Of a DNA stretch of 64,000 bases, positions 35,215-45,924 are shown piece by piece. This DNA is from Deinococcus arcticus (GTDB lineage Bacteria; Deinococcota; Deinococci; Deinococcales; Deinococcaceae), in NCBI RefSeq assembly GCF_003028415.1, contig NZ_PYSV01000002.1:1-64000 (forward strand). The letters run 5' to 3'. The notes beneath the pieces are model-generated. The model did not search any database and was not told the DNA's origin. It saw only the letters and a program-made list of their open reading frames with translations. Positions within the stretch are counted from its first letter, which is position 1. The number at the start of each line of letters is the position of its first letter. Both the position numbers and the translations under genes were made by a program.

Positions 35215-36063
35215 CTACGTTTCGCGCACGAATCCGCCCTGCACGAATTCCTGCACCAGCGCTTCAAGTTCATGCAGGGCGCCGTCGTCGCGCAGGGCAA
35301 ATTCGGCCGGGGTCAGGCCCTCGGCCAGGGCGCGCAGCAGGATCAGGCCCGGCTGGCCGTGGCGGGCCCGGAAATTCTGGTGCACGTTGGTGATCGCATT
35401 CAGGGCGTCTTTGCCGCGCAGGGTCAGCGCGTACTGGTGGTGCGCCCAGCCGGCCAGTCGGCGCGGCAGAATCAGGGTCTGGGGGCGCAGCGGCGCCGGA
35501 AAGGCCCCCTCGTAGGGCAAGGTGGCGGGCATGGTGGCCAGGATCTGCCCGCGCACATAGAAGATGGCCCCGCCCGGCCGGGCGTGCAGCCCCGTGAAAT
35601 CCTCGGTGAGGTTGAATTTCCAGGCCCGGGAGCCAATACCGCTCAGGGCGTGGGCCAGCTGGGGGTCCAGCGCGCAGGCGCTGAGCAGCGCGCCCTGCTC
35701 GTACAGGCCCAGTAGCTCGCCCAGAGCCTGCTCGCCCGTCAGGCTGCCCGCAGCGGCGGTCACCGCGCGGCCCTCGTAGAGCAGGACAAAGGCGCTCTGC
35801 TCGCCCAGACCCGCATGCAGGTAGCCGTACCACGCCTGTTCGTGCAGATACTTTAAAAAGGCGTGCAGATCGCAGAAATGGCCATGCAGTCCGGCGTGGA
35901 GCGGCGCGGCGTGCGGCAGAAAGCGGGCCAGAAAGGGCGCGGCGCCAGGAAACATGGGCGCCAGTTCCGGCACCGTTTCACTGTCCAGCTCAGCCGGGCT
36001 CAGGTTCGTCTGGCCCGGCTCTGGCTGAGGCTGGGGGGCAGGCCGCCGTTCAGGATCAGTCAT
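35215..36063 (-). CDS. hypothetical protein
   Basis: 282 residues, not recognised. The first 35 residues are proline-rich and probably disordered; the rest is a globular alpha/beta protein (FLLYEGRAVTAAAGSLTGEQALGELL, ILATMPATLPYEGAF). No membrane segment. GGAG lies 8 nt before the ATG at 36063. It follows the convergent SDR gene after 46 bp and lies next to the gamma carbonic anhydrase gene in the opposite order, 22 bp apart. Confidence 0.7.
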   Translation of the reverse strand: MTDPERRPAPQPQPEPGQTNLSPAELDSETVPELAPMFPGAAPFLARFLPHAAPLHAGLHGHFCDLHAFLKYLHEQAWYGYLHAGLGEQSAFVLLYEGRAVTAAAGSLTGEQALGELLGLYEQGALLSACALDPQLAHALSGIGSRAWKFNLTEDFTGLHARPGGAIFYVRGQILATMPATLPYEGAFPAPLRPQTLILPRRLAGWAHHQYALTLRGKDALNAITNVHQNFRARHGQPGLILLRALAEGLTPAEFALRDDGALHELEALVQEFVQGGFVRET

Positions 36064-36085
36064 GGGACGCTCCGGTGGGAGGACT

Positions 36086-36643
36086 TCACAGCGCTTCAGA
36101 CAGCGCGGCTTCCGGGCGCGCGGGCAGGTCCGCAGCCTCGTCCAGACGGCGCGCGCCCTGGCGAAAGCGCCGGGCGTTGAGCACGTAGCGCTGCGCGTTG
36201 GCGCCGCTGGGAGCAGGCCGCACCACCCGGGCCGGCACCCCCACCGCCAGCATGCCGTCGGGCACGTGGGCGCCTTCGGGCAGCACGGCCCCCGCGCCCA
36301 GCATGGCCCCGGCCCCCAGGCTGGACCCGCTGAGCATCACGGCGCCCATGCCCACCAGACTGCCGGGCCCGCAGGTGGCGCCGTGGACCACCGCGCGGTG
36401 CCCCACCGTCACCCGCTCGCTCAGCACGCAGGGCCAGCCGGCGTCGGTGTGTAGCACGGCGCCGTCCTGCACGTTGCTGCCCAGCCCCACGGTAATGGGT
36501 TCCAGGTCGCCGCGCAGCACCGCGCCGTACCACACGCTGGCGTCTTCGGCCACCGTGACCTGCCCAATGATGTCGGCGCTGGGAGCCACAAAAGCCGTGG
36601 GATGAATCTGGGGGACGTGCCCGTCCAGGGCGTAGCGCGGCAT
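36086..36643 (-). CDS. gamma carbonic anhydrase family protein
   Basis: 185 residues forming a left-handed beta-helix of hexapeptide repeats (IIGQVTVAEDASVWYGAVLRGD, ...SNVQDGAVLHTD, ...VGHRAVVHGATCGPGSLVGMG). Three histidines in register (LHTD, VGHRAVVHG) match the zinc ligands of the CamH/YrdA type. Start 36643 from GGAGGAAAGG upstream. TACCCT about 100 nt further upstream could be the promoter. Immediately followed by the unknown gene at 35215-36063, with 22 bp between them. Confidence 0.88.
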   Translation of the reverse strand: MPRYALDGHVPQIHPTAFVAPSADIIGQVTVAEDASVWYGAVLRGDLEPITVGLGSNVQDGAVLHTDAGWPCVLSERVTVGHRAVVHGATCGPGSLVGMGAVMLSGSSLGAGAMLGAGAVLPEGAHVPDGMLAVGVPARVVRPAPSGANAQRYVLNARRFRQGARRLDEAADLPARPEAALSEAL

Positions 36644-36811
36644 GCCTTTCCTCCGGGGGCCACGGTCACGGGCGCGGTTTTCCGGCGCCCACAGGGGCAC
36701 CACAGCGCGCGCCGCGTCGAACCGGGGCAGATGGTGAACTGCCGCCCAGGGTAGCATGGGCCGCCGCCCGGAACCCGGGCACACCGCGCAGGGCAGGGCG
36801 GAAATGAGCCG

Positions 36812-36950
36812 GCCGGCCATGTCCGGAACAGCCAGCACAGCACGGGTTGTTCCCGCCTCCGACGGAGAGCAGCCCAACGCCCGGAACGCCGCCTTCTGTC
36901 CTGCCCTGCTCCGCCGCTCTGCACGTTCCTCTGGTCGGCACTCGTCTGGT
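36812..36950 (+). repeat. degenerate family 1 element remnant
   Basis: The stretch GTTGTTCCCGCCTCCGACGG through CTCTGGTCGGCAC follows the internal order of family 1 elements (GTTCCCCGCC, CCCGGAAnnCCGC, TTCTGT, CTGCTCCGC, CTCTGCACG, CTCTGGTCGG). The termini are not recognisable, so it is likely an old decayed copy. The rest of 36644-37046 shows only promoter-like hexamers. Confidence 0.5.
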
Positions 36951-37046
36951 GCGCCCTGGCGGGGGGCTGGTGCGGGCCCCACGCGCGGGACGGCCCCAGA
37001 CTGCACAGCGGCCGCACCTGCGGCCCAGCGGCCACCCACGGCCCGC

Positions 37047-37052
37047 TACCAT
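37047..37052 (+). promoter_or_regulatory. -10 element of YjgN-M48 pair, leaderless
   Basis: TACCAT, 7 nt before the ATG at 37060. Confidence 0.55.
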
Positions 37053-37059
37053 GCAGCAG

Positions 37060-38205
37060 ATGACCGATCTGTCGCTCGCCGCCCCCAGCCTGGGCCGCCC
37101 TGTTGCCGAGGCCCCAGCGCCGCCCGCCGTGCTGCACCATCCGGTGGGCTTTACCGGGCAGGCCGGCGAATACTTCCGCATCTGGATCGTGAACATCGCC
37201 CTGACGCTGGTGACGTTTGGCCTGTATATGCCCTGGGCGCGCATTCGCACCAAGCAGTATTTTTACGGCCACACCTGGGTGGACGGCCAGAACTTCGAAT
37301 ACCGCGCCAATCCCTGGGCGCTGCTGCGCGGGTACCTGCTGATTGGCGGGCTGTCGCTGCTGGCGTCGCTGGCGTTTCAGTCGCCGGACCCCACGTACCT
37401 CATGCTGGGCATCCTGCTGATGCTGGTTTACCTGGGCTTCTATCCGTGGCTGGTGCGCCAGTCGCTGCGCTTTCAGGCCGTGAACACGGTTCACCGGGGC
37501 CTCAACTTTTCCTTTCACGGCAGCGTGGGGCAGGCGTACGTGGCCTACGGCGCGGCCAATCTGGCGGCCAGTCTGGTCAGCTTCGCACTGCCGTGGGCGT
37601 GGTTCATGCAGCGGCGCTATCAGCTGGACCACCTGGCCTATGGCACGGCCCGCGCCCAGTTCCGGGGGGACGTGGCGCCGTTTTACCTGATTGCCGTCAC
37701 CGGCCTGGCGCTGGTGCTGGGCAGCGCCGCCGTGATGTTCGGGCTGTGGCTGGCCTTTTTTGGCGGCAGCGCCCTACTGGAGCTGTTCTCGGCCAAGGAG
37801 CAGAGCGAGGCCGCCGTCATGGCCACCGTGCTGATGCTGCTGGTGCCGGCGCTGGTCACCTACGTCGTGGTGCTGCTGGTGTACAGCGTGGCGTGGCAGT
37901 ACGTGCGCGCGGCGATCATGGCCTACGTGCTCAACCACACCGAACTGGGCGGGGTGGTGCGCACCGGGGCCAGCTTCTCGCCGTGGCGCGTGGTGTGGAT
38001 TGGGGTCACCAACAGCCTCGCGCAGCTGCTGACCCTGGGGCTGGCCACGCCCTGGGCGGCCATCCGCCGCACCCGCTACATCATGGGCGGCCTGCAGGTG
38101 CGCTCGCTGGTGCCGCTGGACACCTTCACCGGGCAGGCCAGCCACGGCGAATCGGCGCTGGGTGAGGCCGCCAGCGAGCTGCTGGACATTCAGGTGGGGT
38201 TCTGA
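37060..38205 (+). CDS. DUF898 (YjgN family) membrane protein
   Basis: 381 residues starting MTDLSLAAPS. Opening motif FTGQAGEYFRIWIVNIALTLVTFGLYMPWARIRTKQYFY is diagnostic of YjgN/DUF898; a similar block recurs near the C terminus (NSLAQLLTLGLATPWAAIRRTRYIM), so the protein is an internal duplication with about eight TM segments. Function unknown. The frame is open to 36847 but the start is set by the close -10. The M48 peptidase gene follows after 2 bp, a pairing seen widely for this family. Confidence 0.88.
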   Translation: MTDLSLAAPSLGRPVAEAPAPPAVLHHPVGFTGQAGEYFRIWIVNIALTLVTFGLYMPWARIRTKQYFYGHTWVDGQNFEYRANPWALLRGYLLIGGLSLLASLAFQSPDPTYLMLGILLMLVYLGFYPWLVRQSLRFQAVNTVHRGLNFSFHGSVGQAYVAYGAANLAASLVSFALPWAWFMQRRYQLDHLAYGTARAQFRGDVAPFYLIAVTGLALVLGSAAVMFGLWLAFFGGSALLELFSAKEQSEAAVMATVLMLLVPALVTYVVVLLVYSVAWQYVRAAIMAYVLNHTELGGVVRTGASFSPWRVVWIGVTNSLAQLLTLGLATPWAAIRRTRYIMGGLQVRSLVPLDTFTGQASHGESALGEAASELLDIQVGF

Positions 38206-38207
38206 GG

Positions 38208-39323
38208 ATGAGCCGCGCCCCGGCCGCCCGCCCGCAGACCGCGCTGCAGGGCGTGTACTTCGATGGCCACAGCAGCCGCCCCCACCCGGCCGAACTGACC
38301 CTGGACGCCGGGGGCGCGGCGCTGCGGGTGCAGGGCGGCGGCGTGGCGGCCAGCGCCGTTCACTGGAACGCGGCGCAGGTGACGGTGGACCCGGCCATTC
38401 CCGGCGTGCGCCGCCGCGTGACCTTTCCGGATGGCAGCCGCTTTGAAACCGGGGACGACGCGGCGCTGCGGCGCTGGGAGGGCCAGACGGGGCGCAACCG
38501 GGTGCTGCGCGGCGTGCGGGGCCTGGAGGGCCGCTGGACCACCGCGCTGGGCGCCCTGGGCCTTGCGGCGGCCCTGACCGGCGCCTTTGTGATCTGGGGC
38601 ATTCCGGCACTGGCCACGCAGGCAGCGCTGGCCACACCGCGCAGCGTACTGCAGACCTTTGACCGCGAAACCATCGAGCTGCTGGACACCGAGGACTATC
38701 TGGGGCCCTCGAAGCTCAGCGCCGCGCGACAGGCACAGTTGCAAAGGGCGTTCGCCCCGGTGCGCGACTGGGCCGGCGGCGGCTACCCGTACCGCCTGCT
38801 GCTGCGCAACGGTGAGACCGGGCGCGACTTTCAACTGGGCGCCAACGCCTTTGCCCTGCCCAACGGCACCATCGTCATGACCGATCAGCTGGTGAAACTG
38901 GCGCGCAGTGACCGCGAACTGGTGGGCGTGCTGGCCCACGAAACCGCCCATGTGACCCGGCGCCACGGCCTGGCCACGGTGTATCAGGCCCTGGGGGTGT
39001 CGCTGGTGGTGACCCTGCTGACGGGCGATCTGGTCAGCGCGGGCACCTTTGCGGCGGCGGTGCCGGCCACCCTGCTGCGCAGCGGCTATTCGCGCACCGC
39101 CGAAAGCGAGGCCGACCGCGTCTCGGCCGCGTACATGCTGCGGGTGTACGGCACCACCCGGCCGCTGCAGACCATGCTGGCCCGGCTGGAGAAAGCGGCG
39201 GGCGGTGGCCCGGACAGCAGCGAGCAGGACGGCGGCGGTTCCTGGCTGGACCTGCTCAGCTCTCACCCCGATACCCGGGAGCGCATTGACGACCTGCGGG
39301 CGCTGGAGGAAGCGAACCCCTAG
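38208..39323 (+). CDS. M48 family metalloprotease
   Basis: 371 residues. An N-terminal beta-rich domain (about residues 1-105) precedes one TM segment (ALGALGLAAALTGAFVIWGIPAL), then the protease domain with zinc motif HETAH in GVLAHETAHVTRRHG and third ligand region ESEADRVSAAYM. A typical membrane-anchored peptidase of the BepA/HtpX group acting outside the inner membrane. GGGG precedes the ATG, only 2 bp after the YjgN stop, so the two are co-translated. Confidence 0.9.
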   Translation: MSRAPAARPQTALQGVYFDGHSSRPHPAELTLDAGGAALRVQGGGVAASAVHWNAAQVTVDPAIPGVRRRVTFPDGSRFETGDDAALRRWEGQTGRNRVLRGVRGLEGRWTTALGALGLAAALTGAFVIWGIPALATQAALATPRSVLQTFDRETIELLDTEDYLGPSKLSAARQAQLQRAFAPVRDWAGGGYPYRLLLRNGETGRDFQLGANAFALPNGTIVMTDQLVKLARSDRELVGVLAHETAHVTRRHGLATVYQALGVSLVVTLLTGDLVSAGTFAAAVPATLLRSGYSRTAESEADRVSAAYMLRVYGTTRPLQTMLARLEKAAGGGPDSSEQDGGGSWLDLLSSHPDTRERIDDLRALEEANP

Positions 39324-39423
39324 GCCGGGCTCCACCCGGGTGGGGCCGGCGGCCCTCCCCTGCCCCGGCGCCGGGCGGCACACCCTACAGCCACACCGGC
39401 ACACCGGGCGGCCAGCTGTGCTC

Positions 39424-39429
39424 TAGGCT
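39424..39429 (+). promoter_or_regulatory. -10 element of flavin reductase gene, leaderless
   Basis: TAGGCT, 7 nt before the GTG at 39437. Confidence 0.55.
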
Positions 39430-39436
39430 GCGGGGC

Positions 39437-40027
39437 GTGAAGTTCACGGTTCTGTCCACCAGCCTGGACCCCGACAGCCGCAGCGCGTGGCTGTGTGCCC
39501 TGGCCGCCGAGCACCTGCGCGCGGGTGGCCACGAGGTCACCCACCTGGACCTGCGCCAGACGCCGCTGCCGCCCTTTGACAACGTGCAGGGGCCGGGCGG
39601 CTGCTACGACCACCCCCACGCCGCGCTGTACCACCGCGCCATCCGCGAAGCCGACGGCCTGTTTCTGGGCGTGCCGGTCTACAACTGGGGCCTGGGTTCG
39701 GGCGCCAAGGCCCTGGTGGAACTGACAGGCAGCAGCGACGAGGCGCGCGGGCTGCACGGCGCGTGGTTTGACCAGCCTGTGACCTTTCTGGTGTCGGGCG
39801 GCCTGGACCACGGGTACCTCAGCCACGGCGCTTTCGCCTTTGGCCTGATGGTGGATTTCCGCTGCGTGGTGAACCCCGACTTCGTGTATGCCACGGGCGC
39901 GCACTGGACGGCGCCGGGCGTGCCGGGCGAGTGGCTGGCAGCGCGGCTGGCGCGCACGGTGGCGCGCGGCGTGGACCTGTCGGCCCGGTTGCAGGGCCGC
40001 TCCTACCGCAGCGTGTGGGAGCTGTGA
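39437..40027 (+). CDS. NAD(P)H-dependent FMN reductase family protein
   Basis: 196 residues from GTG. Flavodoxin-like fold: [16 protein letters not shown] is the FMN phosphate loop, and [23 protein letters not shown] is the conserved second FMN-binding loop. It should reduce flavin or quinone-type substrates with NAD(P)H in the cytosol. Its stop overlaps the start of the pseudouridine synthase gene as GTGA. Confidence 0.85.
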   Translation: MKFTVLSTSLDPDSRSAWLCALAAEHLRAGGHEVTHLDLRQTPLPPFDNVQGPGGCYDHPHAALYHRAIREADGLFLGVPVYNWGLGSGAKALVELTGSSDEARGLHGAWFDQPVTFLVSGGLDHGYLSHGAFAFGLMVDFRCVVNPDFVYATGAHWTAPGVPGEWLAARLARTVARGVDLSARLQGRSYRSVWEL

Positions 40028-40797
40028 GCACGCCCGCCTCCCGCGCGCCCCTGCTGCCCCCCACAGAAAAGCCGCGTGTGGTGGTGGAGCACCCGGATTT
40101 CTACGTGGTGCACAAGCCCGCGCTGTGGCTGACCCATCCGGTGCGCGCCCGCGTGGACGTGCCCGACGTGCTGACCTATCTGCGCCGCGCCACCGGCGAG
40201 GACACCCTGGCGCCGCCGCACCGCCTGGACCGCGAGACCAGCGGCGCGCAAGTGTTTTCCCGTGACCGCGAGGCCGCCCAGCGCTTCTTTACCCTGTTCA
40301 AGACGCATCTGGTGGGCAAAACCTACGTGGCCATCGTGCACGGCACCCCGGACTGGGACCGGCGCACCCTGGACGCCCCACTGGGTGACCTGGGCCTGGG
40401 TGGAGCCAACCGCATTGCCATCCGGCAGGCGGTGGTGCCGGATGGCCGCCCCGCCGTGACCGATTTCCGGGTGCTGGACCGGCGGGCCGGGCACGCCCTG
40501 ATCGAGGCCTATCCCCGCAGCGGGCGCCTGCACCAGATTCGCGCCCACCTCAGCCACCTGGGGCTGCCCATGGTGGGCGACAAGATTTACGGCCGCGACC
40601 CGGAGGTGTTCTTGGCCTTCATGGAGGAGGGGCAGACCCCCGAACTGACGGCCCGGCTGGGGCTGGCCCGGCAGGCGCTGCACGCCGCGCGCATTGCCTT
40701 TCCCTGGAGCGGCACCCAGTTCAGCGCCGAACTGCCCCTGGCCCCGGACCTGCAGGCCTACTGGGAAGCGCTGCCCCAGGACGGAGCCCCAGCCTGA
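40024..40797 (+). CDS. RluA family pseudouridine synthase
   Basis: 257 residues. Catalytic aspartate in HRLDRETSG (about residue 70), with the RluA motifs KTYVAIVHG and [22 protein letters not shown]. Lacks an S4 domain. It isomerises uridine in rRNA or tRNA; the specific site cannot be predicted. Coupled to the upstream flavoprotein by a 4-bp overlap. Confidence 0.9.
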   Translation: MSTPASRAPLLPPTEKPRVVVEHPDFYVVHKPALWLTHPVRARVDVPDVLTYLRRATGEDTLAPPHRLDRETSGAQVFSRDREAAQRFFTLFKTHLVGKTYVAIVHGTPDWDRRTLDAPLGDLGLGGANRIAIRQAVVPDGRPAVTDFRVLDRRAGHALIEAYPRSGRLHQIRAHLSHLGLPMVGDKIYGRDPEVFLAFMEEGQTPELTARLGLARQALHAARIAFPWSGTQFSAELPLAPDLQAYWEALPQDGAPA

Positions 40798-40854
40798 ACC
40801 TCGGCGCCTGCCTGGGCCACGAGAAATCGTCCCCCGGCCCCGGGCAGCCCCCCG

Positions 40855-40860
40855 TATACT
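40855..40860 (+). promoter_or_regulatory. -10 element of MFS gene, leaderless
   Basis: TATACT, 8 nt before the ATG at 40869. Confidence 0.55.
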
Positions 40861-40868
40861 CGCCGCAC

Positions 40869-42131
<1,263 letters not shown>

Positions 42132-42233
42132 GCGGCTCCGTGCCCCTCTTCATCTTCAGGGGGTCTTTGGGCGGCGTTCAGACGGTAGGAGACCTCTCAA
42201 TTTCCCCTGGGGGCCCCATGCGACGGTGACGGC

Positions 42234-42728
42234 ATGAGTGACATCACCCGCGAGGACGCCCTGAAGAAGATTGGCGCGATGATCAAGGACGTGAAGTTCG
42301 CCATGCTGACGGTGCAGAGCGACAATGGACACCTCAAGGCGCACCCCATGACCACCCAGGAAGTGGAGTTTGACGGCGACCTGTGGTTCCTGGGCGGCAA
42401 GGACACTGAACAGGTGCGCAATATGGCCGCCCGTCCGCAGGTGAACGTCAGCTATTCCAAGCCGGACAAGGGCATTTACGTGAGCGTGCAGGGCACCGCT
42501 GCCCTGGTCGAGGACCGGGCCAAGCTGGACGAGCTGTGGAATGACATGTACAAGGCGTACTTTCCGGAAGGCAAGGACGACCCGAACATTCAGCTGATCC
42601 GCATTGAGGCCCACGGCGCCGAATACTGGGAGAGCGACGGCAAGATTCGTAGCCTGCTGGGGCTGGCCAAGGGCCTGCTGACCGGCACCCAGGCCAAGCA
42701 GGGTGAGAACGAGCGCGTGTCGCTGTAA
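42234..42728 (+). CDS. pyridoxamine 5'-phosphate oxidase-fold general stress protein
   Basis: 164 residues. Split-barrel flavin-binding fold of the general stress protein 26 group: FAMLTVQSDNGHLKAHPMTTQEVEFDGDLWFLG at the start and NVSYSKPDKGIYVSVQGTAALVED in the middle. The members bind FMN or F420-like cofactors; the true activity is unknown. It ends in a long hairpin shared with the convergent ompH gene. Confidence 0.85.
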   Translation: MSDITREDALKKIGAMIKDVKFAMLTVQSDNGHLKAHPMTTQEVEFDGDLWFLGGKDTEQVRNMAARPQVNVSYSKPDKGIYVSVQGTAALVEDRAKLDELWNDMYKAYFPEGKDDPNIQLIRIEAHGAEYWESDGKIRSLLGLAKGLLTGTQAKQGENERVSL

Positions 42729-42730
42729 GC

Positions 42731-42780
42731 GGCGCAGCAAAGAGCCCCGGGGAGCACATCCCGGGGCTCTTTGCTGCGCC
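42731..42780. terminator. bidirectional terminator hairpin
   Basis: A 21-bp perfect stem (GGCGCAGCAAAGAGCCCCGG and complement) with an 8-nt loop lies exactly between two convergent stop codons. Confidence 0.75.
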
Positions 42781-42782
42781 GT

Positions 42783-43256
42783 TTACTTCAGGTTCTTAAT
42801 CACAGCGGGCGTGAGGTTGGTGGCCGTTTCGTTGGCATAGACCACCAGACTGGTCTGAGCGGCCACCTGCTCGTCGAAGACGATGGTGTAGCCGTTGGCC
42901 TTGGCGGCCTTGGCCACAGCGGCGTTCAGCTTGGTCGCCAGCGGCTTGAAGGCCGCGTCAATGCGCGTGGCGTAATTGTCGCGGGCACTGGCATAGGCCT
43001 GCTGCGCCTTGGCCAGCGCCTGGCGGTCGGCCGCGCTGCGGGTGGCAGCGGCCCTGGCACTCAGGTCCTGCAGCGCCTTCTGGCGGGCGTTCAGGTCGGC
43101 GGCCACCTTGGCGTTCAGGTCCAGGTACGCCTTGCTGTCGGGCAGGGCCTTGACGGCCTGCTGCACATTCACAATGGCCAGGCGGGATTTGGCCTGCTGG
43201 GCGTGGGGCACCGTGGACAGCAGGGCCAGGGGCAGAATCAACCACATCTTGTTCAT
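42783..43256 (-). CDS. OmpH/Skp family periplasmic chaperone (second copy)
   Basis: 157 residues. Signal peptide [20 protein letters not shown], then the OmpH pattern: a strand ([20 protein letters not shown]), a long coiled-coil tentacle (about residues 45-110) and a closing strand ([20 protein letters not shown]). Skp proteins trim-erise and carry outer-membrane proteins through the periplasm. AGGAGG lies upstream. It lies downstream of a paralogue; a terminator hairpin separates them. Confidence 0.87.
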   Translation of the reverse strand: MNKMWLILPLALLSTVPHAQQAKSRLAIVNVQQAVKALPDSKAYLDLNAKVAADLNARQKALQDLSARAAATRSAADRQALAKAQQAYASARDNYATRIDAAFKPLATKLNAAVAKAAKANGYTIVFDEQVAAQTSLVVYANETATNLTPAVIKNLK

Positions 43257-43281
43257 GCCGGGGGGCCTCCTTGGGGGCACG

Positions 43282-43315
43282 GAAGAGAAAGCAGGCCCCT
43301 GGCGACGGGGGCCTG
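43282..43315 (-). terminator. terminator between the two ompH genes
   Basis: On the minus strand GCAGGCCCC and GGGGCCTGC form a 9-bp stem followed by TTTCTCTT. It should reduce transcription of the downstream copy. Confidence 0.7.
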
Positions 43316-43332
43316 CCCAGGCCAGCGCGGCC

Positions 43333-43821
43333 TTACTTGACGGCTTTGGCTACAGCGTCGGTAATCTCGGCGCTGCCGTCGGCGTAGATCACGAGGCCAC
43401 TCTTGGCGGCCACGTCGCGGTCCATGATGATGCTGTAGCCGTTGCTCTTGGCCACGCTTGTAATGGCACCGTCCACAGCTTTCTCCATGGCGGTGACTTT
43501 CGGCTCCATCTGCTTGTTGTAAGCATCCGCCTTGGACTGAATGGTCTTGACCAGCGTTTCACGGGTCTGTTTCTCGGCGGCGGTTGCCGAGGCGCCCTTG
43601 GCGTCAATGGCCTTGATCTGCTTGTCAATGGGACCCAGTTCGGCCTCAGCTTTCTTCTCGATTTCCTGCACATCCTTATAATTCGGGTGCGCCTGGAGAA
43701 GCTTGTCCACATCCACGAAGCCCACTTTCTGTGGCGTGGTCTGGGCGTGCGGGGCCACCGTGCCCAGGCCGAACGCGGCGGCGAGAGCCAGAGGAGCCAT
43801 GACTTTGGCGCTGATCTTCAT
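43333..43821 (-). CDS. OmpH/Skp family periplasmic chaperone (first copy)
   Basis: 162 residues starting [20 protein letters not shown], signal peptide with cleavage after APHA. The mature protein has strand [17 protein letters not shown], a charged coiled coil (about residues 50-120) and closing strand [20 protein letters not shown]. Paralogue of the next gene. Start chosen at 43821 because TACGTT (complement of 43829-43834) is 7 nt upstream. Confidence 0.88.
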   Translation of the reverse strand: MKISAKVMAPLALAAAFGLGTVAPHAQTTPQKVGFVDVDKLLQAHPNYKDVQEIEKKAEAELGPIDKQIKAIDAKGASATAAEKQTRETLVKTIQSKADAYNKQMEPKVTAMEKAVDGAITSVAKSNGYSIIMDRDVAAKSGLVIYADGSAEITDAVAKAVK

Positions 43822-43828
43822 GCCCGGC

Positions 43829-43834
43829 AACGTA
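43829..43834 (-). promoter_or_regulatory. -10 element of first ompH gene, leaderless
   Basis: TACGTT on the minus strand, 7 nt before the ATG at 43821. Confidence 0.5.
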
Positions 43835-43952
43835 GCACGCGCCTTTCTGAGCCGAATGAAGGGCGCTGCATCCAGTTCACATGCGCCGTCAGCTGGCGGT
43901 CAGCCCAGAGCGCCTCACCGCTCCCGGGGCATCCACCCCGCAGCCCACCCCG

Positions 43953-43958
43953 TAGACT
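43953..43958 (+). promoter_or_regulatory. -10 element of CBS gene, leaderless
   Basis: TAGACT, 6 nt before the ATG at 43965. Confidence 0.55.
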
Positions 43959-43964
43959 GCGGCC

Positions 43965-44591
43965 ATGCTCGTACGCGATTGGATGACCCCCAACCCCATC
44001 ACGGTCACGCCCGACACGCCCGTCATGGACGCGCTGAAAATCCTCAAGGAGGGCAACTTCCGCCGCCTGCCGGTGGTGGACGCAGGCGGCGGGCTGGTGG
44101 GCATCACCACCCGCAAGGACCTGAAAGACGCCATGCCCAGCAAGGCCACCACCCTCAGCGTCTGGGAGCTGAATTACCTGCTGAGCAAATTGACGGTGGC
44201 CGAGATGATGGCCCGGCCGGTGATTACCGCCGCCGAGGGCGAATATATGGAAGACGCCGCACTGCGCATGCAGGAGCATCATGTGGGCGGGTTACCCGTG
44301 CTGAACGATGCGGGCGCCCTGAGCGGCATCATCACCACCATGGACGTGCTGCGCGCCTTTACCGGCATTCTGGGCATGCGCGAGGGCGGCAAGCGCCTGA
44401 CCCTGGACATGCCGGACGTGCCCGGCAGCCTGGAGCGGGCCACGGGCGCCGTGCTGCCCAGCAACATCATCAGCGTGGCCACGTTTGGCGGTGAAAACGG
44501 CCGCCGCCGCTTCGTGATGCGCGTGAGCGGCGAGGGCGTGCAGGACGTGCGCCGCCGCGTGCAGAACGCGGGCATTGACGTGCTGGATTAG
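43965..44591 (+). CDS. CBS-domain pair protein with ACT-like tail (AcuB-like)
   Basis: 208 residues. Two CBS domains ([22 protein letters not shown]..., then [22 protein letters not shown]...) form an adenine-nucleotide-sensing Bateman module; the C-terminal about 65 residues ([21 protein letters not shown]...) look like an ACT fold. This arrangement resembles AcuB-type proteins. Ligand unknown. Followed by a long hairpin. Confidence 0.85.
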   Translation: MLVRDWMTPNPITVTPDTPVMDALKILKEGNFRRLPVVDAGGGLVGITTRKDLKDAMPSKATTLSVWELNYLLSKLTVAEMMARPVITAAEGEYMEDAALRMQEHHVGGLPVLNDAGALSGIITTMDVLRAFTGILGMREGGKRLTLDMPDVPGSLERATGAVLPSNIISVATFGGENGRRRFVMRVSGEGVQDVRRRVQNAGIDVLD

Positions 44592-44607
44592 ACGCGCTCG
44601 ATTAAAA

Positions 44608-44656
44608 GCCACAGCAGCGGCCCGGTCTGACACAAGAACCGGGCCGCTGCTGTGGC
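44608..44656 (+). terminator. terminator hairpin after CBS gene
   Basis: GCCACAGCAGCGGCCCGGT and its perfect 19-bp complement with an 11-nt loop. Confidence 0.7.
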
Positions 44657-44669
44657 TGTGCATCTCTGA

Positions 44670-44983
44670 TACGGACTGCCGTTTCATTGCCGCGCGGCCG
44701 GAACGGCACTGTCCGCGCTTCCATCTCGCGGCAATCCGCATCTTCTTCTGCTCGCTCTGCGAAGCAGCTCTCCGAGTCCGCTCGGATGGAACCGCTTTTG
44801 TCAGCGATTCATACGGGTTCCGAAAAATTCCGTAACGAGTTACGGAATTTTTTCGACCGAAGGGAGCAGGAAAAGATGCGGATTTCCGGGAATTGGGCTG
44901 GAACAGCGCCGAAGGCGGGGAACATCCGGCTCTTTCCCGGATGTTACGGAAATGAACGGAATCCGTATCAATCGGAGTCCGTA
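44670..44983 (+). mobile_element. family 1 element (155 bp) split by a nested copy
   Basis: Outer element begins TACGGACTGCCG after TGA (44667-44669) and ends TCGGAGTCCGTA before CGA (44984-44986), the latter one mismatch from TGA. It is interrupted at TCA by a second element at 44812-44967. Removing that element and one TCA leaves 155 bp. Confidence 0.65.
44812..44967 (-). mobile_element. nested family 1 element (156 bp), reverse orientation
   Basis: Begins TACGGGTTCCGAAAAATTCC and ends GGAATCCGTA, flanked by TCA at 44809-44811 and 44968-44970. Contains the conserved AAAAATTCCGT/ACGGAATTTTT hairpin. Confidence 0.8.
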
Positions 44984-44994
44984 CGAGCCGTGCG

Positions 44995-45858
44995 CTACAG
45001 CTTTGAAATTGCGTATTCACCCATCAGGCGCGGGATATTCACGCCCGTGGTGCTCACCGAGTTCTTGAATTCCATGGTGTGGTTGATCTCGATGATGGTC
45101 AGCCCGCCCCACTCGTTGTGCGCACGTGGGTCTTCCACAAGGTCAATGGCCACGATCTGACCCTGCACGGCGGCCGCAGCGCGGGTGGCCAGATCGGCCA
45201 GTTCGGGTGTGACCGGGCAGTGGCTCGCTGTTGCCCCGCGCGCCGTGTTGGTAATCCAGTGCTCGCTGGTACGGTAGATGGCGCCTATGCACTGCCCGCC
45301 CACCACAAAGGCGCGGATGTCGCGCCCCGGCTTATCCACCAGTTCCTGCACGTAGAAGATGCCGTGCTGTGGCCCGCCCAGCACTTCCTTGTGTTCAATG
45401 ACGGCCTCGGCGGCGGCGCGGTCATTCAGGCGGCTGACCATGCGGCCCCACGAGCCCACGGTGGGTTTCAGGACCACCGGATAGCCCAGGTCTTCAATCA
45501 GGGCCAGGGCCGCCTCGCCGTCAAAGGCCACGCCGGTGCGTGGGGTGGGCAGCGCGGCGGCGTGCAGAGCGGCGTTGGTGGCCAGCTTGTCACCGCACAC
45601 CTCGATCACGTGGGCCGGGTTGATCACCTGCACCCCAAAGCCTTCCAGCGCACGGGTGACCGCGTGGCCCCGGCTCTGGCTCACGCAGCGCTCGATGGCC
45701 ACGCGCCACGGCACCCTGGCGCGGCCCGCGTCATCGAAGGTCAGCTTCAGCTGGGGCGTATACACCTTGTCGTAGGGCACGCCCAGCTCGTCGAGCGCCT
45801 CGAACAGCATCTTCTCGTCGGGACGGATACGGTCGTACAGCACGGCCAGTTCAGCCAT
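44995..45858 (-). CDS. lysX: LysW-aminoadipate ligase LysX (RimK family)
   Basis: 287-residue ATP-grasp ligase. LysX attaches alpha-aminoadipate to the C-terminal glutamate of the carrier LysW, protecting the amino group in the aminoadipate lysine pathway. Motifs: [19 protein letters not shown] (nucleotide-binding), [17 protein letters not shown], and the metal site [21 protein letters not shown], including the N-x-TGVNI signature of LysX/ArgX. It lies downstream of lysW in the operon after a hairpin. Confidence 0.92.
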   Translation of the reverse strand: MAELAVLYDRIRPDEKMLFEALDELGVPYDKVYTPQLKLTFDDAGRARVPWRVAIERCVSQSRGHAVTRALEGFGVQVINPAHVIEVCGDKLATNAALHAAALPTPRTGVAFDGEAALALIEDLGYPVVLKPTVGSWGRMVSRLNDRAAAEAVIEHKEVLGGPQHGIFYVQELVDKPGRDIRAFVVGGQCIGAIYRTSEHWITNTARGATASHCPVTPELADLATRAAAAVQGQIVAIDLVEDPRAHNEWGGLTIIEINHTMEFKNSVSTTGVNIPRLMGEYAISKL

Positions 45859-45883
45859 AGGGGCTCTCCGGGGGCAACGGGGC

Positions 45884-45924
45884 AGCGGCGCTCAGACCGG
45901 GCACCCGGCCCACCTGAGCGCCGC
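45884..45924 (-). terminator. hairpin between lysW and lysX
   Basis: GCGGCGCTCAG and CTGAGCGCCGC form an 11-bp stem in the 75-bp gap. No T-tract follows, so it may stabilise or attenuate rather than terminate, raising carrier over ligase. Confidence 0.5.

Noticed and set aside
36847..37059. N-terminal extension of the YjgN protein by about 70 residues
   Set aside because: The extension is low-complexity and crosses a decayed repeat; a clear -10 lies 7 nt before the ATG at 37060 where homology begins.
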